From Macrothele yani (lineage: Eukaryota > Arthropoda > Arachnida > Araneae > Macrothelidae): DNA of 64,000 nt. This document shows, in pieces, positions 44,690 through 55,249 of this stretch (within the stretch, counting starts at the first letter, position 1; every line of letters begins with the position of its first letter). A program made the translations under genes and the position numbers. The notes under the pieces are model-generated. The model was not told the origin of the DNA, searched no databases, and worked only from the letters and a program-made list of their open reading frames with translations. The stretch is taken from contig CM077005.1 of assembly GCA_039090855.1 (NCBI GenBank), positions 77,620,607-77,684,606 on the forward strand. Direction: 5' to 3'.

Positions 44690-47109
44690 CAGGTGGCAAT
44701 CAAAAAGTGGCATTGCACACCAGTTATTCAACAAAGAATAATAGGTTTTTGGCCAAAGACAACATGCTCGTCCAGTGGAAAATGTCTCTTCACCCAAAGA
44801 ATTTCAGTACAGGGATCAGCTTTCATTGTAAAATTCGCATTGAAGAGATAGTTGCCAATAAAATGCATAGTGACCAGCAGAGCCCATTTTAAAGGGGTTT
44901 GCAGCCATGGGCCTCGCATTTTCAAGGGACCCCAGAATTATGCAAGCTGCTTGAAGAATTGACACAGTTCTACAATTTTTTTGTTTTGTTTTTGCAGATA
45001 GCACAGCAAAAACTGTAAGAAACTGCCTTGTGAAAAAAATTTCTTATTTCTCCTTTTTTAGGAGGAGTCCGCAAAAAGTATGGTCATCCGCAGTTCATCC
45101 ACAAATCTTTCGAAAGCATTACAGACGTTTTTTGGTACACATCTGTAATTGGGAGAAATTTTCATACATTAAGAATTTGTTTGAATCATGATATTTGGAT
45201 CATATTATTTTGTCCACTACTTCGATATAATTTCAACTAGCTGAACCCTGAGGGGAGGGGGTTATAAAGCAGAACTGAACTGGTGTCCATTTTTCAACCA
45301 AGCATTTTTACATTTTCTTGCTAACACTAATGCGCGTCCATGAGTCATGAGATGCACACATCAATATGGCAAGCATTTTTCTTATGGCTTCCTCATCACA
45401 TTTTGGGAATGTTTTCTCCTGGGTATTTTTATTCAGCTACCCATAGTGAAATCCTAGATGTATCACTGATACTGGGGCCTCGAAATACTGTCCAGTCCCA
45501 GAGCCCGTCTCCTTAAATGGGCTCCGGCGACTAGCACATACGATTCAGTGAGCTTGTGTCAAATGCCATGATGTGCTAACCAGTAGATAATTCTTGCTCC
45601 CTCTGTTTTTCTTAATACTATGCACTCTCTTAAACTTCCACTTTTAATTCAAAAATACCTCTCAAAAACTATGTCCTTGTACCATGCTACAGTGTTTTTC
45701 AGAACTTAAGTGGCATTTTCACATATGAACAATAGGCATATCCGTACTGCGTGTAGAGATGAAGAATTTGTGATAATTAGAAATACAGCAACCACATTAA
45801 GTATGAATATAATCAACTTTAACATGCAATAAGGCATGGAAGAGCTACATTGTTTTTTAAATTATTTTTACCTACTCAAGCTTTTAATTGAAAAATTAAA
45901 AATCATAATAATTATCTTTCTGCTGGTTAAGTGTTTTCTACGTTAAACAGGGAAAATAAGCACATTAGAGTTCTTTTTTCCCCATGTTGCTATATAATCA
46001 TAGATATCTTGGCTTTTGTGCTAGGCTAGTCATTTTCCTACATCATACCAGCATATCCAAAGTAAGTTTTTTTTTTTTTTTTTTTATAATTGGTGGCATT
46101 ATTTTATTCTACAGATATACCTCATTTCAGTTCATTTTGGGCTGCATACATTTTGATTTGAAAAAATATAAGAAGCTCTTCAGTGTAGTGTATTGGTCTA
46201 CTATAGGTTTTGCAATAAGAAAGGTACATTTCACTGTGTAACAACTGTATTTCTCCAGTTGTTGTAATTACATGTTCATATAGAGTAACCTTTATCTAAA
46301 ATAATTACAATAGGTAATAAAAAGTGGGAATTGCATATCACAGCTAATAATTTCTTAGTATAGATAAGGTCCCGTAACAAACAAAACTTGGTCTGATTTC
46401 TTGTTATCGTTTAGAATATTCAAATTATATCTATATCTTAGAAATACATGTACACAATTTTATTTACGAAAATGTCAACAAAGTAAAACATTATGTGACA
46501 AAAAAAAAATGCACTTTTTTTAACCAGTAACAGTTTCGATGGTCACTCTTGAGTGGAAGAAATGCCATTTCTTTTTCTCACCACAGTCATAAATTCTAGT
46601 GATGGGTAATTAAAAACCATTAAATGAATTAAAATGTCTTTAAACAGTGTCATAGATTTATGTATGAAAATAGATATCCATATCGAGGGTTTGGGGAAGA
46701 TACGTTGGCATAATTTATATGTTTGCCATTAAGGTGTAGTTTTTCCATTATTTTAAACATATATGCTCTAGTTAGAAATAATGGACTCCTCCTGGGTGTT
46801 GGTGCTTATAAGGGTTGTTTTAAAGAAAAAGTGAAATTATTGCTGTTAAATCACTTAGAACGTACGAGACTGTGTGATTTGTTTATTTATTGGAAATTTT
46901 AGAAAGCTGGCCAAATACGCTTGAATACCGGCCTGGTCTTTTCAAGTTGAGTTACAAGAGGAAGATAGAATTGTTAACATCCCCATGAACCAAGTACAGA
47001 TGCTGTCCAGCCAATGTTAATACACAGTTATCCTGAAGGAAGAGTAGAAATGCATTATTGGCTCAGAAATAGTTATGTTTCTTACCATGCACCTGTTTTG
47101 TTTAGAAAC
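44690..47109. other. Intergenic or intronic AT-rich sequence
   Basis: No family motif or terminal repeat was recognised. A T-run of about 22 lies at 46,064-46,085. A short GC-richer patch near 45,470-45,550 shows nothing recognisable. Confidence 0.5.
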
Positions 47110-47166
47110 AGCTTTTTTTTTCTTTTTCTGTTTGTTTTGTTTTGATTATGATTAATTTCATTGCAG
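47110..47166 (+). promoter_or_regulatory. 3' splice site before the LRR gene coding exon
   Basis: A long pyrimidine tract (CTTTTTTTTTCTTTTTCTG, then TTTGTTTTG) is followed by a branch-like TGATTAA and ends in TTCATTGCAG at 47,166. The first in-frame ATG downstream is 47,190. This implies at least one upstream exon, which would contain the promoter and 5' UTR. Confidence 0.75.
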
Positions 47167-47189
47167 GTGACAGTTGCTTTTCCAGGATA

Positions 47190-49892
47190 ATGAAAATAGT
47201 GACAGTGATCTCCTTCTGGGCTGCTTACTTCTTGGTTAATATGGAGGAAAATGTCTGCATTGCACTCGGTTTTTCTAGCCAGCCTGAAAATGGTGTTCCT
47301 AGGATCCTGACAGTGGAAAAGCGTGCACCAGAATTCCAGGAGGATTGTCCCACACCATGCCAGTGCAATATATATGCTTTAAGACTTATTGTGAACTGTA
47401 ACTATAACCAACTGATGTCAATCCCTCCAAGACTCAATGCATCCACTAAAGAGCTTCATTTATTTAGAAATCAGCTGACTGATATTAGTAATAATTCCAC
47501 TTTAAAAGCCCTTGAAGTGTTAAATGTTTCAGACAACAAAATAACCTACATAAATCATGAATGGCTATCAAAACTGCACAATTTGAAATTTTTAGATATT
47601 AGTAGAAATATGTTAGGCTCGCATTCTATAAATGGTGTATTTTCTAACCTTTCTGTTAACCACCTAAATTTATCTTTCAACTTACTAGAAGAAATAACAT
47701 CATTAGCTTTCACAGGTCTGGATTCTCTCCAAGTGCTTGATCTCAGCCATAATAGAATACAAAAAATGGATACTCAAAGCTTTCAAGATCAACTTTCATT
47801 AGAATTTTTAGATCTGTCTTTCAATTTCCTACCAAATCTGAAGCATGAATGGTTTAAAAATCTTCCAAATTTAAGAACCTTAAACTTGCAAAACAATAAT
47901 TTGCGATCCATCAGCAATGTTGTTTTCTCACCATTAAGTAGTTTGCAAAGTCTTGATCTCAGTAAGAATTCTATATCTGCCATTGGCTCTTTGAGTTTCA
48001 AAGGTTTGTCAGATCTTCAACATTTAAACTTAAGCCATAATTTCATTGGTAATTTACCAGAGGGTTCTTTTCGCCCTCTAGAACAAGTTAAGGTAATTGA
48101 TCTGAGTTACAACCCCTTTCAAAAGCTTGATAGAGTTTTTACTCATGTAAGAAATCTTGAAGCATTATACCTAAAATATTTAAGTGACTTTAAGTCACTG
48201 ACATTGTACAGTTTGATGGGGCTGAACAAAGTCCAACTTCTTGACTTTTCTGGTTCACGGTCATTGTCAGACATAAATAAATTAGCATTTTCATACACCA
48301 AAAATCTAAGAATGCTGGACCTAAGTAATACTAATTTAACCAACTTGAAAATGGGTCTTTTTAATGAGTTGACTGATATTAAAAATGTTACACTTTCTGG
48401 AAATCCATGGAGATGTGACTGTTACTTGTATTGGATATTGCTTTGGCTTGGAGAAAATAAGCATACTCATTTGTTGTCACCTTCAGAGACAATATGCCAG
48501 TCACCATCTCGTTTAGAAGGTAGTGTTTTGTTGGATGCACTTGATCACAATATGGTATGCACAAGTTCTTCTATTCTTCAAGTATCAGATAAGACAAAAT
48601 TTCGTGTGGGATCTACAGCACTTCTTCAGTGTCAAGTTGATGGCAATCCACCTCCTGTTGTCACATGGATCACACCACAGAAACTAACCTTTCATTGGAC
48701 TGGGGTGCACACTAATTATTCTGATCCAGAAAATATAACTATTTTCCCACCAGACCATCCTTTACAGCACACAGAAAACTTGAAAGTTGCAGAAAATAGT
48801 ATTGATAACCGCTTTCATTTGATGAATAATGGGGACTTATTAATACGGAATATTGAAAGAGGAGATGGTGGCTTTTACAAATGCATTGCATCCAACCCAT
48901 TAAGCAATCAGACTGCTGATATACGATTAACACTTGACTATGATTTCTTAAATCATGTGAAAATTGCAAGTGTTCTTGTTGGGATAGCAACAAGCTTTAG
49001 CTTCTTACTTTTGACCTTGATTACTGAACTAATTTTAATGATCTTAAGACGATTTGGAATTATTGTCAAGTGTCCTTGTCGAAGTGGCAAGAATTCCCCC
49101 AAGAGCCAGCAAATAAAGAAGATATTAGAAAACATAGAACATTATAAAAAACAGCAACTGGATCGACTGCGAGATAATTACAATTTTCAAGTGCAACGAA
49201 TCAAAGAAAATTGTATGCAGCAAATGGAGCGTCTTCGAGAAAGTTACTCTTCCCAGGCTGAGCGACTGCGTGATATTCGGGACTATGGAACGCTTCAGAT
49301 TGATAGGATCAGAGAGAATTACTATTCGCAAGTGCAGAGAGTAAGAGATTACAGCACAAGTCAAATAGAAAAGCTCAGAGAAAACTATCTGTTTCAGCGG
49401 AACAGAATCCGAAAATTTAGCACACACCACTTGTATAAGCTTCGTGAAAACTATAAGTTGCAACAGCAGCACCTTAATAAAATACTAGAAAACCTGAATA
49501 TTGAAAGCTGTAGGAATGTTTGCCAAAGAACAGAATCTGCTGTGTTTGAACCAGATATCACCTTAGAGAATGTTTTTGTGCCAAAAATATGTTTGGTGAA
49601 GTCATTCCCTAAAGATGGTGATTCAATTGACAATTCTAGTCAGATTTCAGCATACTTCACCCCTGATGAAGCTATATCTGAAGTTTCTGGTCATGAAAGT
49701 GACGAGCAAGATCTCTCTTTTATGGGTAACTCTACAGTGACTTCAAGTATTTCAGACTCCCAGTTAGTTTTAAAACTAAATTCAAACATTCCACAAGACA
49801 GTGATTCTATGGAAAGAAATGTACAGCCCCATATAGTGATATGTAACAGTGCAAAGACTATGAGATCCAGCGCAAATGAAACCATAGTTTAG
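47190..49892 (+). CDS. Leucine-rich-repeat and Ig-domain transmembrane protein, 900 residues
   Basis: Likely a cell-surface adhesion or signalling receptor; ligand unknown. I chose ATG 47,190 because it follows the splice acceptor and opens a signal peptide (MKIVTVISFWAAYFLV). LRRNT cap cysteines 53, 57, 59 and 70. About 13 LRRs (roughly residues 85-395) with LxxLxLSxN motifs. LRRCT begins NPWRCDCYLYW with cysteines 409, 411, 436 and 457. Ig domain: Cys481, Trp493, and DGGFYKC with Cys565. Membrane segment about 592-619, then CPC (628-630), a possible palmitoylation site. The tail has ten 11-residue repeats of RLRENY type (about 655-770), a charged Ser/Glu-rich region, and C-terminal ETIV, a class I PDZ-ligand pattern. 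LRR plus one Ig plus one membrane pass recalls Kekkon and LRRC/LINGO-type proteins, but the repeat tail is unlike those I know. Ends TAG 49,890-49,892; no break seen. Confidence 0.93.
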   Translation: MKIVTVISFWAAYFLVNMEENVCIALGFSSQPENGVPRILTVEKRAPEFQEDCPTPCQCNIYALRLIVNCNYNQLMSIPPRLNASTKELHLFRNQLTDISNNSTLKALEVLNVSDNKITYINHEWLSKLHNLKFLDISRNMLGSHSINGVFSNLSVNHLNLSFNLLEEITSLAFTGLDSLQVLDLSHNRIQKMDTQSFQDQLSLEFLDLSFNFLPNLKHEWFKNLPNLRTLNLQNNNLRSISNVVFSPLSSLQSLDLSKNSISAIGSLSFKGLSDLQHLNLSHNFIGNLPEGSFRPLEQVKVIDLSYNPFQKLDRVFTHVRNLEALYLKYLSDFKSLTLYSLMGLNKVQLLDFSGSRSLSDINKLAFSYTKNLRMLDLSNTNLTNLKMGLFNELTDIKNVTLSGNPWRCDCYLYWILLWLGENKHTHLLSPSETICQSPSRLEGSVLLDALDHNMVCTSSSILQVSDKTKFRVGSTALLQCQVDGNPPPVVTWITPQKLTFHWTGVHTNYSDPENITIFPPDHPLQHTENLKVAENSIDNRFHLMNNGDLLIRNIERGDGGFYKCIASNPLSNQTADIRLTLDYDFLNHVKIASVLVGIATSFSFLLLTLITELILMILRRFGIIVKCPCRSGKNSPKSQQIKKILENIEHYKKQQLDRLRDNYNFQVQRIKENCMQQMERLRESYSSQAERLRDIRDYGTLQIDRIRENYYSQVQRVRDYSTSQIEKLRENYLFQRNRIRKFSTHHLYKLRENYKLQQQHLNKILENLNIESCRNVCQRTESAVFEPDITLENVFVPKICLVKSFPKDGDSIDNSSQISAYFTPDEAISEVSGHESDEQDLSFMGNSTVTSSISDSQLVLKLNSNIPQDSDSMERNVQPHIVICNSAKTMRSSANETIV

Positions 49893-50970
49893 GTAGTTCT
49901 GTGTAAGAAAATAGCTACTATTACTAATGAACTAGATCCACCTTAAGCAAATTTTTATGAAACTGAAATAATAATTGCGTTTGATAAAAAGAAAAATTGT
50001 AATATACTACTTTAAAAGGTCCAAATGTTTTGTGTAAGGACTCCACAATTCATTAACTTTGAAGTTCAATATTTTCTAGCAGTGGTTGCTAAAAAGTTAA
50101 GAACATGTAACTAAAACTTTTAATTTTGTCCTCACTTGTATGCCTTATGAAATTTATAAACTGAAATTATTTTTATAAACTTTGCATGAAATTTGTTTCG
50201 TAAATACATATTAACTTATTGTGCATATCTCAATTTTCATGTTATTAAGACAGTATTTACTTGAAATGAATTATGATTAAATAATTTACCTGGCATTCAC
50301 ATTTCTGAGCAGAATCTTATGTATCTCATGTGGTAGGACCACTAATTGTTTCTAGACTGCCAAAGGGCTATTATTAAGTACTAGCCTATACCCTTCCCTC
50401 CCTGATTCTACACATGTTTTTATAATGGGTATTCTGAATTCCTGTGTTACAATATAACCAGTTGTAGAATCTGTGTAAAATAGTCAAACTACATATATTA
50501 TATATATACATTGACCTGTGTAAATTAACTGCTCATTTGTTTTGAATCTGTATAATGTGTCAGAAAATGATATTTATTTCTCACAGATGTAAAGAAATTC
50601 TCTCCAAATGTATTTACAATAACAGTTAAGAAATTATTATTGGTTATACTACTTATGTAAGTTACATTAATTCAAAACTCTGGAATGAAATGTAGTTACT
50701 GCTGAAGAGAATCTGCTCTGAAATGTAATTTTCATCTTACATTTTTGTAATTAGAAAAATTTAAATAAGGACAAAGAAAAATGTCCTGCCCATGTTAACA
50801 CTTATTTTTATTGTTTTCAAATATAAGAACATGTAGAAAAGCTAAAAAAGATTGTATAAGCTTATCAAGAACTCATTCAACACTTGGGTGAAAGTCACTG
50901 TCATAAAAGCTCGTTACCATGGGAAGGGATTTCCGTCACCGATCCTCTTTTCAATAGTAACAGAATAAAT
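49893..50970 (+). other. Probable 3' UTR of the LRR gene
   Basis: The sequence is AT-rich and non-coding, with multiple ATTTA-like words. A canonical AATAAA lies at 50,964-50,969, and another at about 51,330; either could direct polyadenylation. Upstream, a GC-richer patch (50,885-50,945) is open in one frame but has no splice sites I trust. Confidence 0.4.
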
Positions 50971-51597
50971 AATTATGTTTTCTTCACATGTATTACAATG
51001 CCTTCTTGTGTATTTTCTTGCCATATGTTAAGACCGAGTACTGTGAAAAAAAATTTGTGTTACACTTCAAACTAATCAAATATGTCAGTACCATCCTATT
51101 ATTTGTAAATTTCAGGTTCCATAAATCAAATGCCATTTCACTCATGGTATCAAGAATTGATAAACTGTGATGGCTGCTGCTGAATAGGTGATATAAATTG
51201 ACGCATGTTAATCATTGTGAAGAGAAACTGCAACCCAATTCTGCAACAAACATAGAAAATCTGAAAAAATCTATTGGTACAAACTTGTGTCCAGTATTCA
51301 ATCATCTGTACAACATTTCTGGATAGTAGAATAAATTTTATTTCTTTGTAATGTAATGGCATCTTAGTTTTTAGAAATACAGTGGAATCTCAGTTATATG
51401 CTATTCAGTTACAAGTTTTCACTTTTATACATAATTCTGCTGTATTCTGGATATTTTACTGTAGTTTCTATCACTTTTTCAGTCTGGTTATACATAATTC
51501 ATTTATACATTTTTTTTGGTTATACATTATATTTTGAATTTCAGATTATCAAAAATATAGGAGCCTGCATTTTTTTTATTTATTTTTTTTTTCTCAG

Positions 51598-51796
51598 CCA
51601 TGAAATAGATGATGGAACTAGAAATTTATTAAATAACATTCACAGTTTAGTGAATATTTTACTCAGCACTAATGTTAAATCAACTAATGAACTTACTGCT
51701 TTGAAAACAGATGCTTATAATAAGCAAAGGATCTACAATAGGGGTATTGAATATAAAACAAAATCGCATTCAGATTTACTACCTAGTATTTCAAAG
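51598..51796 (+). CDS. Candidate internal exon of an unrecognised gene
   Basis: A pyrimidine tract and CTCAG (51,593-51,597) precede it, and G/GTAATT follows at 51,797. It is open in the frame HEIDDGTRNLLNNIHSLVNI ... LPSISK (66 codons after one leading base) and ends in phase 0. The next candidate exon at 52,606 begins in phase 0 and stays open, so the two can be joined. No family is recognised. It may belong to a downstream gene or to a longer isoform of the LRR gene. Confidence 0.35.
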
Positions 51797-52605
51797 GTAA
51801 TTTTTTTAATGTATTGAAAATATGAAATCATACAGAATTTCTCAACCTAGTTTTTATAATGGAATCAGAATTAAACAAATTAATACAAAAATCAAAATAG
51901 ACATAGGCTTAATGTAGAGAGCAAACAATGTAAATTTATGTTTTACATTATAAATTGGTGTAAACTAAACTTATGACCCCCCCTGCCATTTTGTTTTTGG
52001 TGATTTCAATATTTTAGAATGGTATTTAACATTTTGAAATTTCTTTTATAGTTTTTGCACTTACACATTTTTTAAGGCCATTCCATAGAAAAATGTGTAA
52101 TGGAGGTTTCACTGCATACTGAAGCACAAACTTTGACTTTAACACAGGAAAGAAAAAAGAAAATCTTGTAATATTCTTACAGCAAATAAATAAAGACATA
52201 TTTCCACAGAAAGAAAATATTTTGAAGATAAATAATGCACTTGATTGAACATTATTTATCAATAAAATGTGTCTCTTAACATATTAACTGTAGTCTTTAG
52301 TTTTACATGAATTCATAAGTACCACTTAATGTTAACTTTATGAAATGCATTAGTGAAGGCTATTGAAGTTTCATTACTGAAGCCAGCAGTAATCTTATAA
52401 GAGAGGTGGACAGTGATCATAAAATTCAATAAATTGCTATACTTGTCCATAAGGTTTCAGTTATGAAATGCATTGATATTTGAAAACAGAATACTGAGCT
52501 TTTATGACATGACTTTCAATTATTATCGAAAAATCGGATAAAAGAAAAAATGTGATTTAAGTAATCTTTACATAAGAATTATGAACTTTTTCCATCTTAA
52601 ATCAG

Positions 52606-52803
52606 AGACTCATGGAATCTTGGCAGCCTGGAAAAGCTATCAACAAGATTGAAAATGACAGTTTACCAACCTTCAAGAGTGTTTCCCTCCAAAACAATGT
52701 CTTATCTTTACTAACTACAGTTTACACGTGTACTAAAATTTACTTGAAAAAATTTATAAAATATGAAATTATTTTGCTAATCCCTTTCCTTAAATTATTT
52801 TAA
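52606..52803 (+). CDS. Candidate terminal exon paired with 51,598-51,796
   Basis: The acceptor TTTTTCCATCTTAAATCAG ends at 52,605. The frame RLMESWQPGKAINKIEND, then LPTFKSVSLQNNVLSLL, runs to TAA at 52,801-52,803. The last third (YLKKFIKYEIILLIPFLKLF) is low in complexity and may be non-coding past a missed donor. No homology is recognised. Confidence 0.3.
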   Translation, partial: RLMESWQPGKAINKIENDSLPTFKSVSLQNNVLSLLTTVYTCTKIYLKKFIKYEIILLIPFLKLF

Positions 52804-52809
52804 TTTGAC

Positions 52810-54590
52810 CTTCCACCACTCTAACCATGAGTTTCCAATGTAGGTCTCCCTAAACACAATATTCTGCTTATGTTAGAGTTCAGGAAGGCCTAATCTGCAA
52901 AATTTGCAGTATAATGTATAGCTGTACAACATTTGTAGAAGAATAACTTCAAAATTACTCCAGGAGTAAAAATGTGCTGTATAAAAGAATGCAACAAGCT
53001 AATTTAGATAAAGCAAAAATATGGTATTCATGCATTGTAGGTGTGTTTCTTAACCAAGTGAAAAAATCCAACCGAATATTACATTTTTATTTTTCTTCGG
53101 CTACTTCCTAAAATTTAGTAGTTCATGCTATGTGTGTGTCTAGTATATTAGAAAATTTGTTTCTACGTTACGGATCTGAATTAGTCTTATACCTACACTT
53201 GAAAGTTTTACTTGTTTTTTTTTCCTTTCCTGTGATCTAGTGTCATGTTGTTTAATTGTTACTAAATGATGTTTAACCAAGTTATTTTTTAAATCTGTCA
53301 GAATTGAGGGAGGAAAATTTACTATGCATTCAAGAGAGTTCACTGTCATCTGAAACATAACTCCTTTTCCATTGAAAGGCAAAACTGCCTTGAAGATGTT
53401 TGCACTTCAGTCTTCATCAGTTGTTTTTTACTGTTCTAATTTTTTGTTTTGTTTTTTAGAGCTTGAAGTTTGTGTGTTACTGTATGTTGTATTTTTGGTG
53501 TACAATATAGTCTTTCATTACAGTGGTGTATGATACACCTAGATTGTGAGGGTATATTTATCCACGTAAAATACTTCAGTGTGTAACAAAATGCAATTGA
53601 TAGACAGCACTTCTTTGTGCTTAATTAGGACTTTATCAATCTAACCTAACAAATGGAAATGATTTCCATTTACAGCATGCACTGCATAGCATGAAATATT
53701 ATTGTAGGATACTCATATTTTACCTTCTTTCCAGTTGAATATGTGATTAAGGTATGGAAGATTATTTATGTATCAATGAAGTGCTGAATAAACAATAGGT
53801 ATTCCATGTGCTATTTGTCTGCCGTGCATGTTTTTGGAAACTGAAGAATTCTTTATTACCATTATAAAGATTAGCTCATTCCCCATACATCTCAAAGTTT
53901 TCACATCTTAGCATTCAATACTAATATTTTGTGCATAAATTCAGTTTTATGACAACAAACTGTAGTTACACTCAGCATAAAAATATGCCAATTTATAGTG
54001 TTCAAAGTGAAGGCTTGACAGAAACACAGATTTTCTAAATTTGATATTTATCAATCAGATTTTGGTAAATATGCATTTTTGTGTGAGCCTGTGAAACTAC
54101 TTAAGTGAATCAAATTATCTTTTAAAAAAACAACAAAAATAGAGCAACACAAAATTGGCAATGAATGAAGACAGGCTTAGTTAAATAAAACTTTTTACCA
54201 AATGGATGTTTTACTTATAGTTTGCCTTTCAAAAAGCCATTGTGCAGTAACTTGTTTTCTTATGAAAGTGAACAAACACTACATTTGAATTTGATACTGT
54301 GAGCGAGATTCTTGGGAGTTCAGGGGTCAGAAATTATTTTTTGCCAATTTAGTCCCGGACTAACTGGAATGAGAATTCATTAAATCCCAACTTACTTTGA
54401 TCTAGTCTCAAGAAAATTAGGATAAAATAAAGCTCAAATTTAGGAAATGTAAATTATATGCAGAACATTCTTTATTTGCCCTCTGGATGGTGTACCGACA
54501 AAACAACCCGGAGTCAGAATAACCCAGCGTGAAAAAAAAATGTTACAAAATAACCCCAGGTCACAATTATTGTATGTCAGAATAACCTGC
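52810..54590. other. AT-rich stretch without recognisable features
   Basis: No coding motif, terminal repeat or tandem array was seen. AATAAA near 53,787 is the only processing-type signal of note. Confidence 0.5.
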
Positions 54591-54604
54591 AACTTAATAA
54601 CCAG

Positions 54605-55230
54605 CATCAAATACTATCTCATGGTATTCTAGTTTAGACGTAGATAGGTTTCAGAACGGGTCGAGGTCAAGCCCCCCCCCCCCCCCTACCCCAATTTTCG
54701 TAAAATCTGCGGTTTTCAATTTAGAACCACCAAATTTGGTATACTACCTCATGGTATTCTAATTTAGACGGTAGATGGTTTTTGGAACCCATACAATTTT
54801 TTTGTAAAATCAACTGTTTTGGAACAGGGTCGGGGCCAGGGGTCAAGCCCCCACACAAAATTTTTGTAAAATCTACAGTTTTCAATTTAGAACCACCAAA
54901 TTTGGTAAACTACCTTATGGTATTCTAATTTAGACAGTAGATGGTTTTTGAAATAGGTCGGGGTCAAGTCATATAAAATTTTCGTCAAATCTACAGTTTT
55001 CAATTTAGAGCCACCAAATTCGGTATACTACCTCATGGTATTCTAATTTAGACGGTAGATGGTTTTTGGAATGGGCCGGGGTCACCCCCCCCCCCACACA
55101 CACACACACACACACACACAATATTTTCATAAAATCTAGTTTTCAATTTGGAACCACCAAATTTGGTATACTACCTCATGGTGCTCTAACTTAGATGGAT
55201 TTTGGAATGAGTAGGGGCCCAGGGTCAGGA
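54605..55230 (+). repeat. Second minisatellite array, same family as 97-1674
   Basis: Four to five forward units carry the shared core (TTTTCAATTTAGAACCACCA, then AATTTGGTATACTACCTCAT) near 54,710, 54,875, 54,995 and 55,140. They differ consistently from the first locus (ACCTCATGGTATTCTAATTT here against ATCTCATTGTACTCTTACAC there). Poly-C runs (54,671-54,688 and 55,087-55,095) and a (CA)n run at 55,096-55,121 are inserted in the GC-rich part. Confidence 0.88.
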
Positions 55231-55231
55231 G

Positions 55232-55247
55232 GCATGCGTACGCATGC
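55232..55247. repeat. Perfect 16-bp palindrome at the end of the minisatellite array
   Basis: GCATGCGTACGCATGC reads the same on both strands. It marks the boundary where the array gives way to AT-rich sequence. Confidence 0.9.
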
Positions 55248-55249
55248 TC

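Noticed and set aside
47142..47189. Upstream start for the LRR protein at 47,142 or 47,148
   Set aside because: 47,142 is TTG, and both positions lie inside the pyrimidine tract/splice acceptor; the ATG at 47,190 opens a proper signal peptide.
51398..51817. Single-exon gene of 139 codons
   Set aside because: The first 65 codons are low-complexity hydrophobic sequence upstream of a good splice acceptor; an internal exon at 51,598-51,796 explains the coding-like part better.
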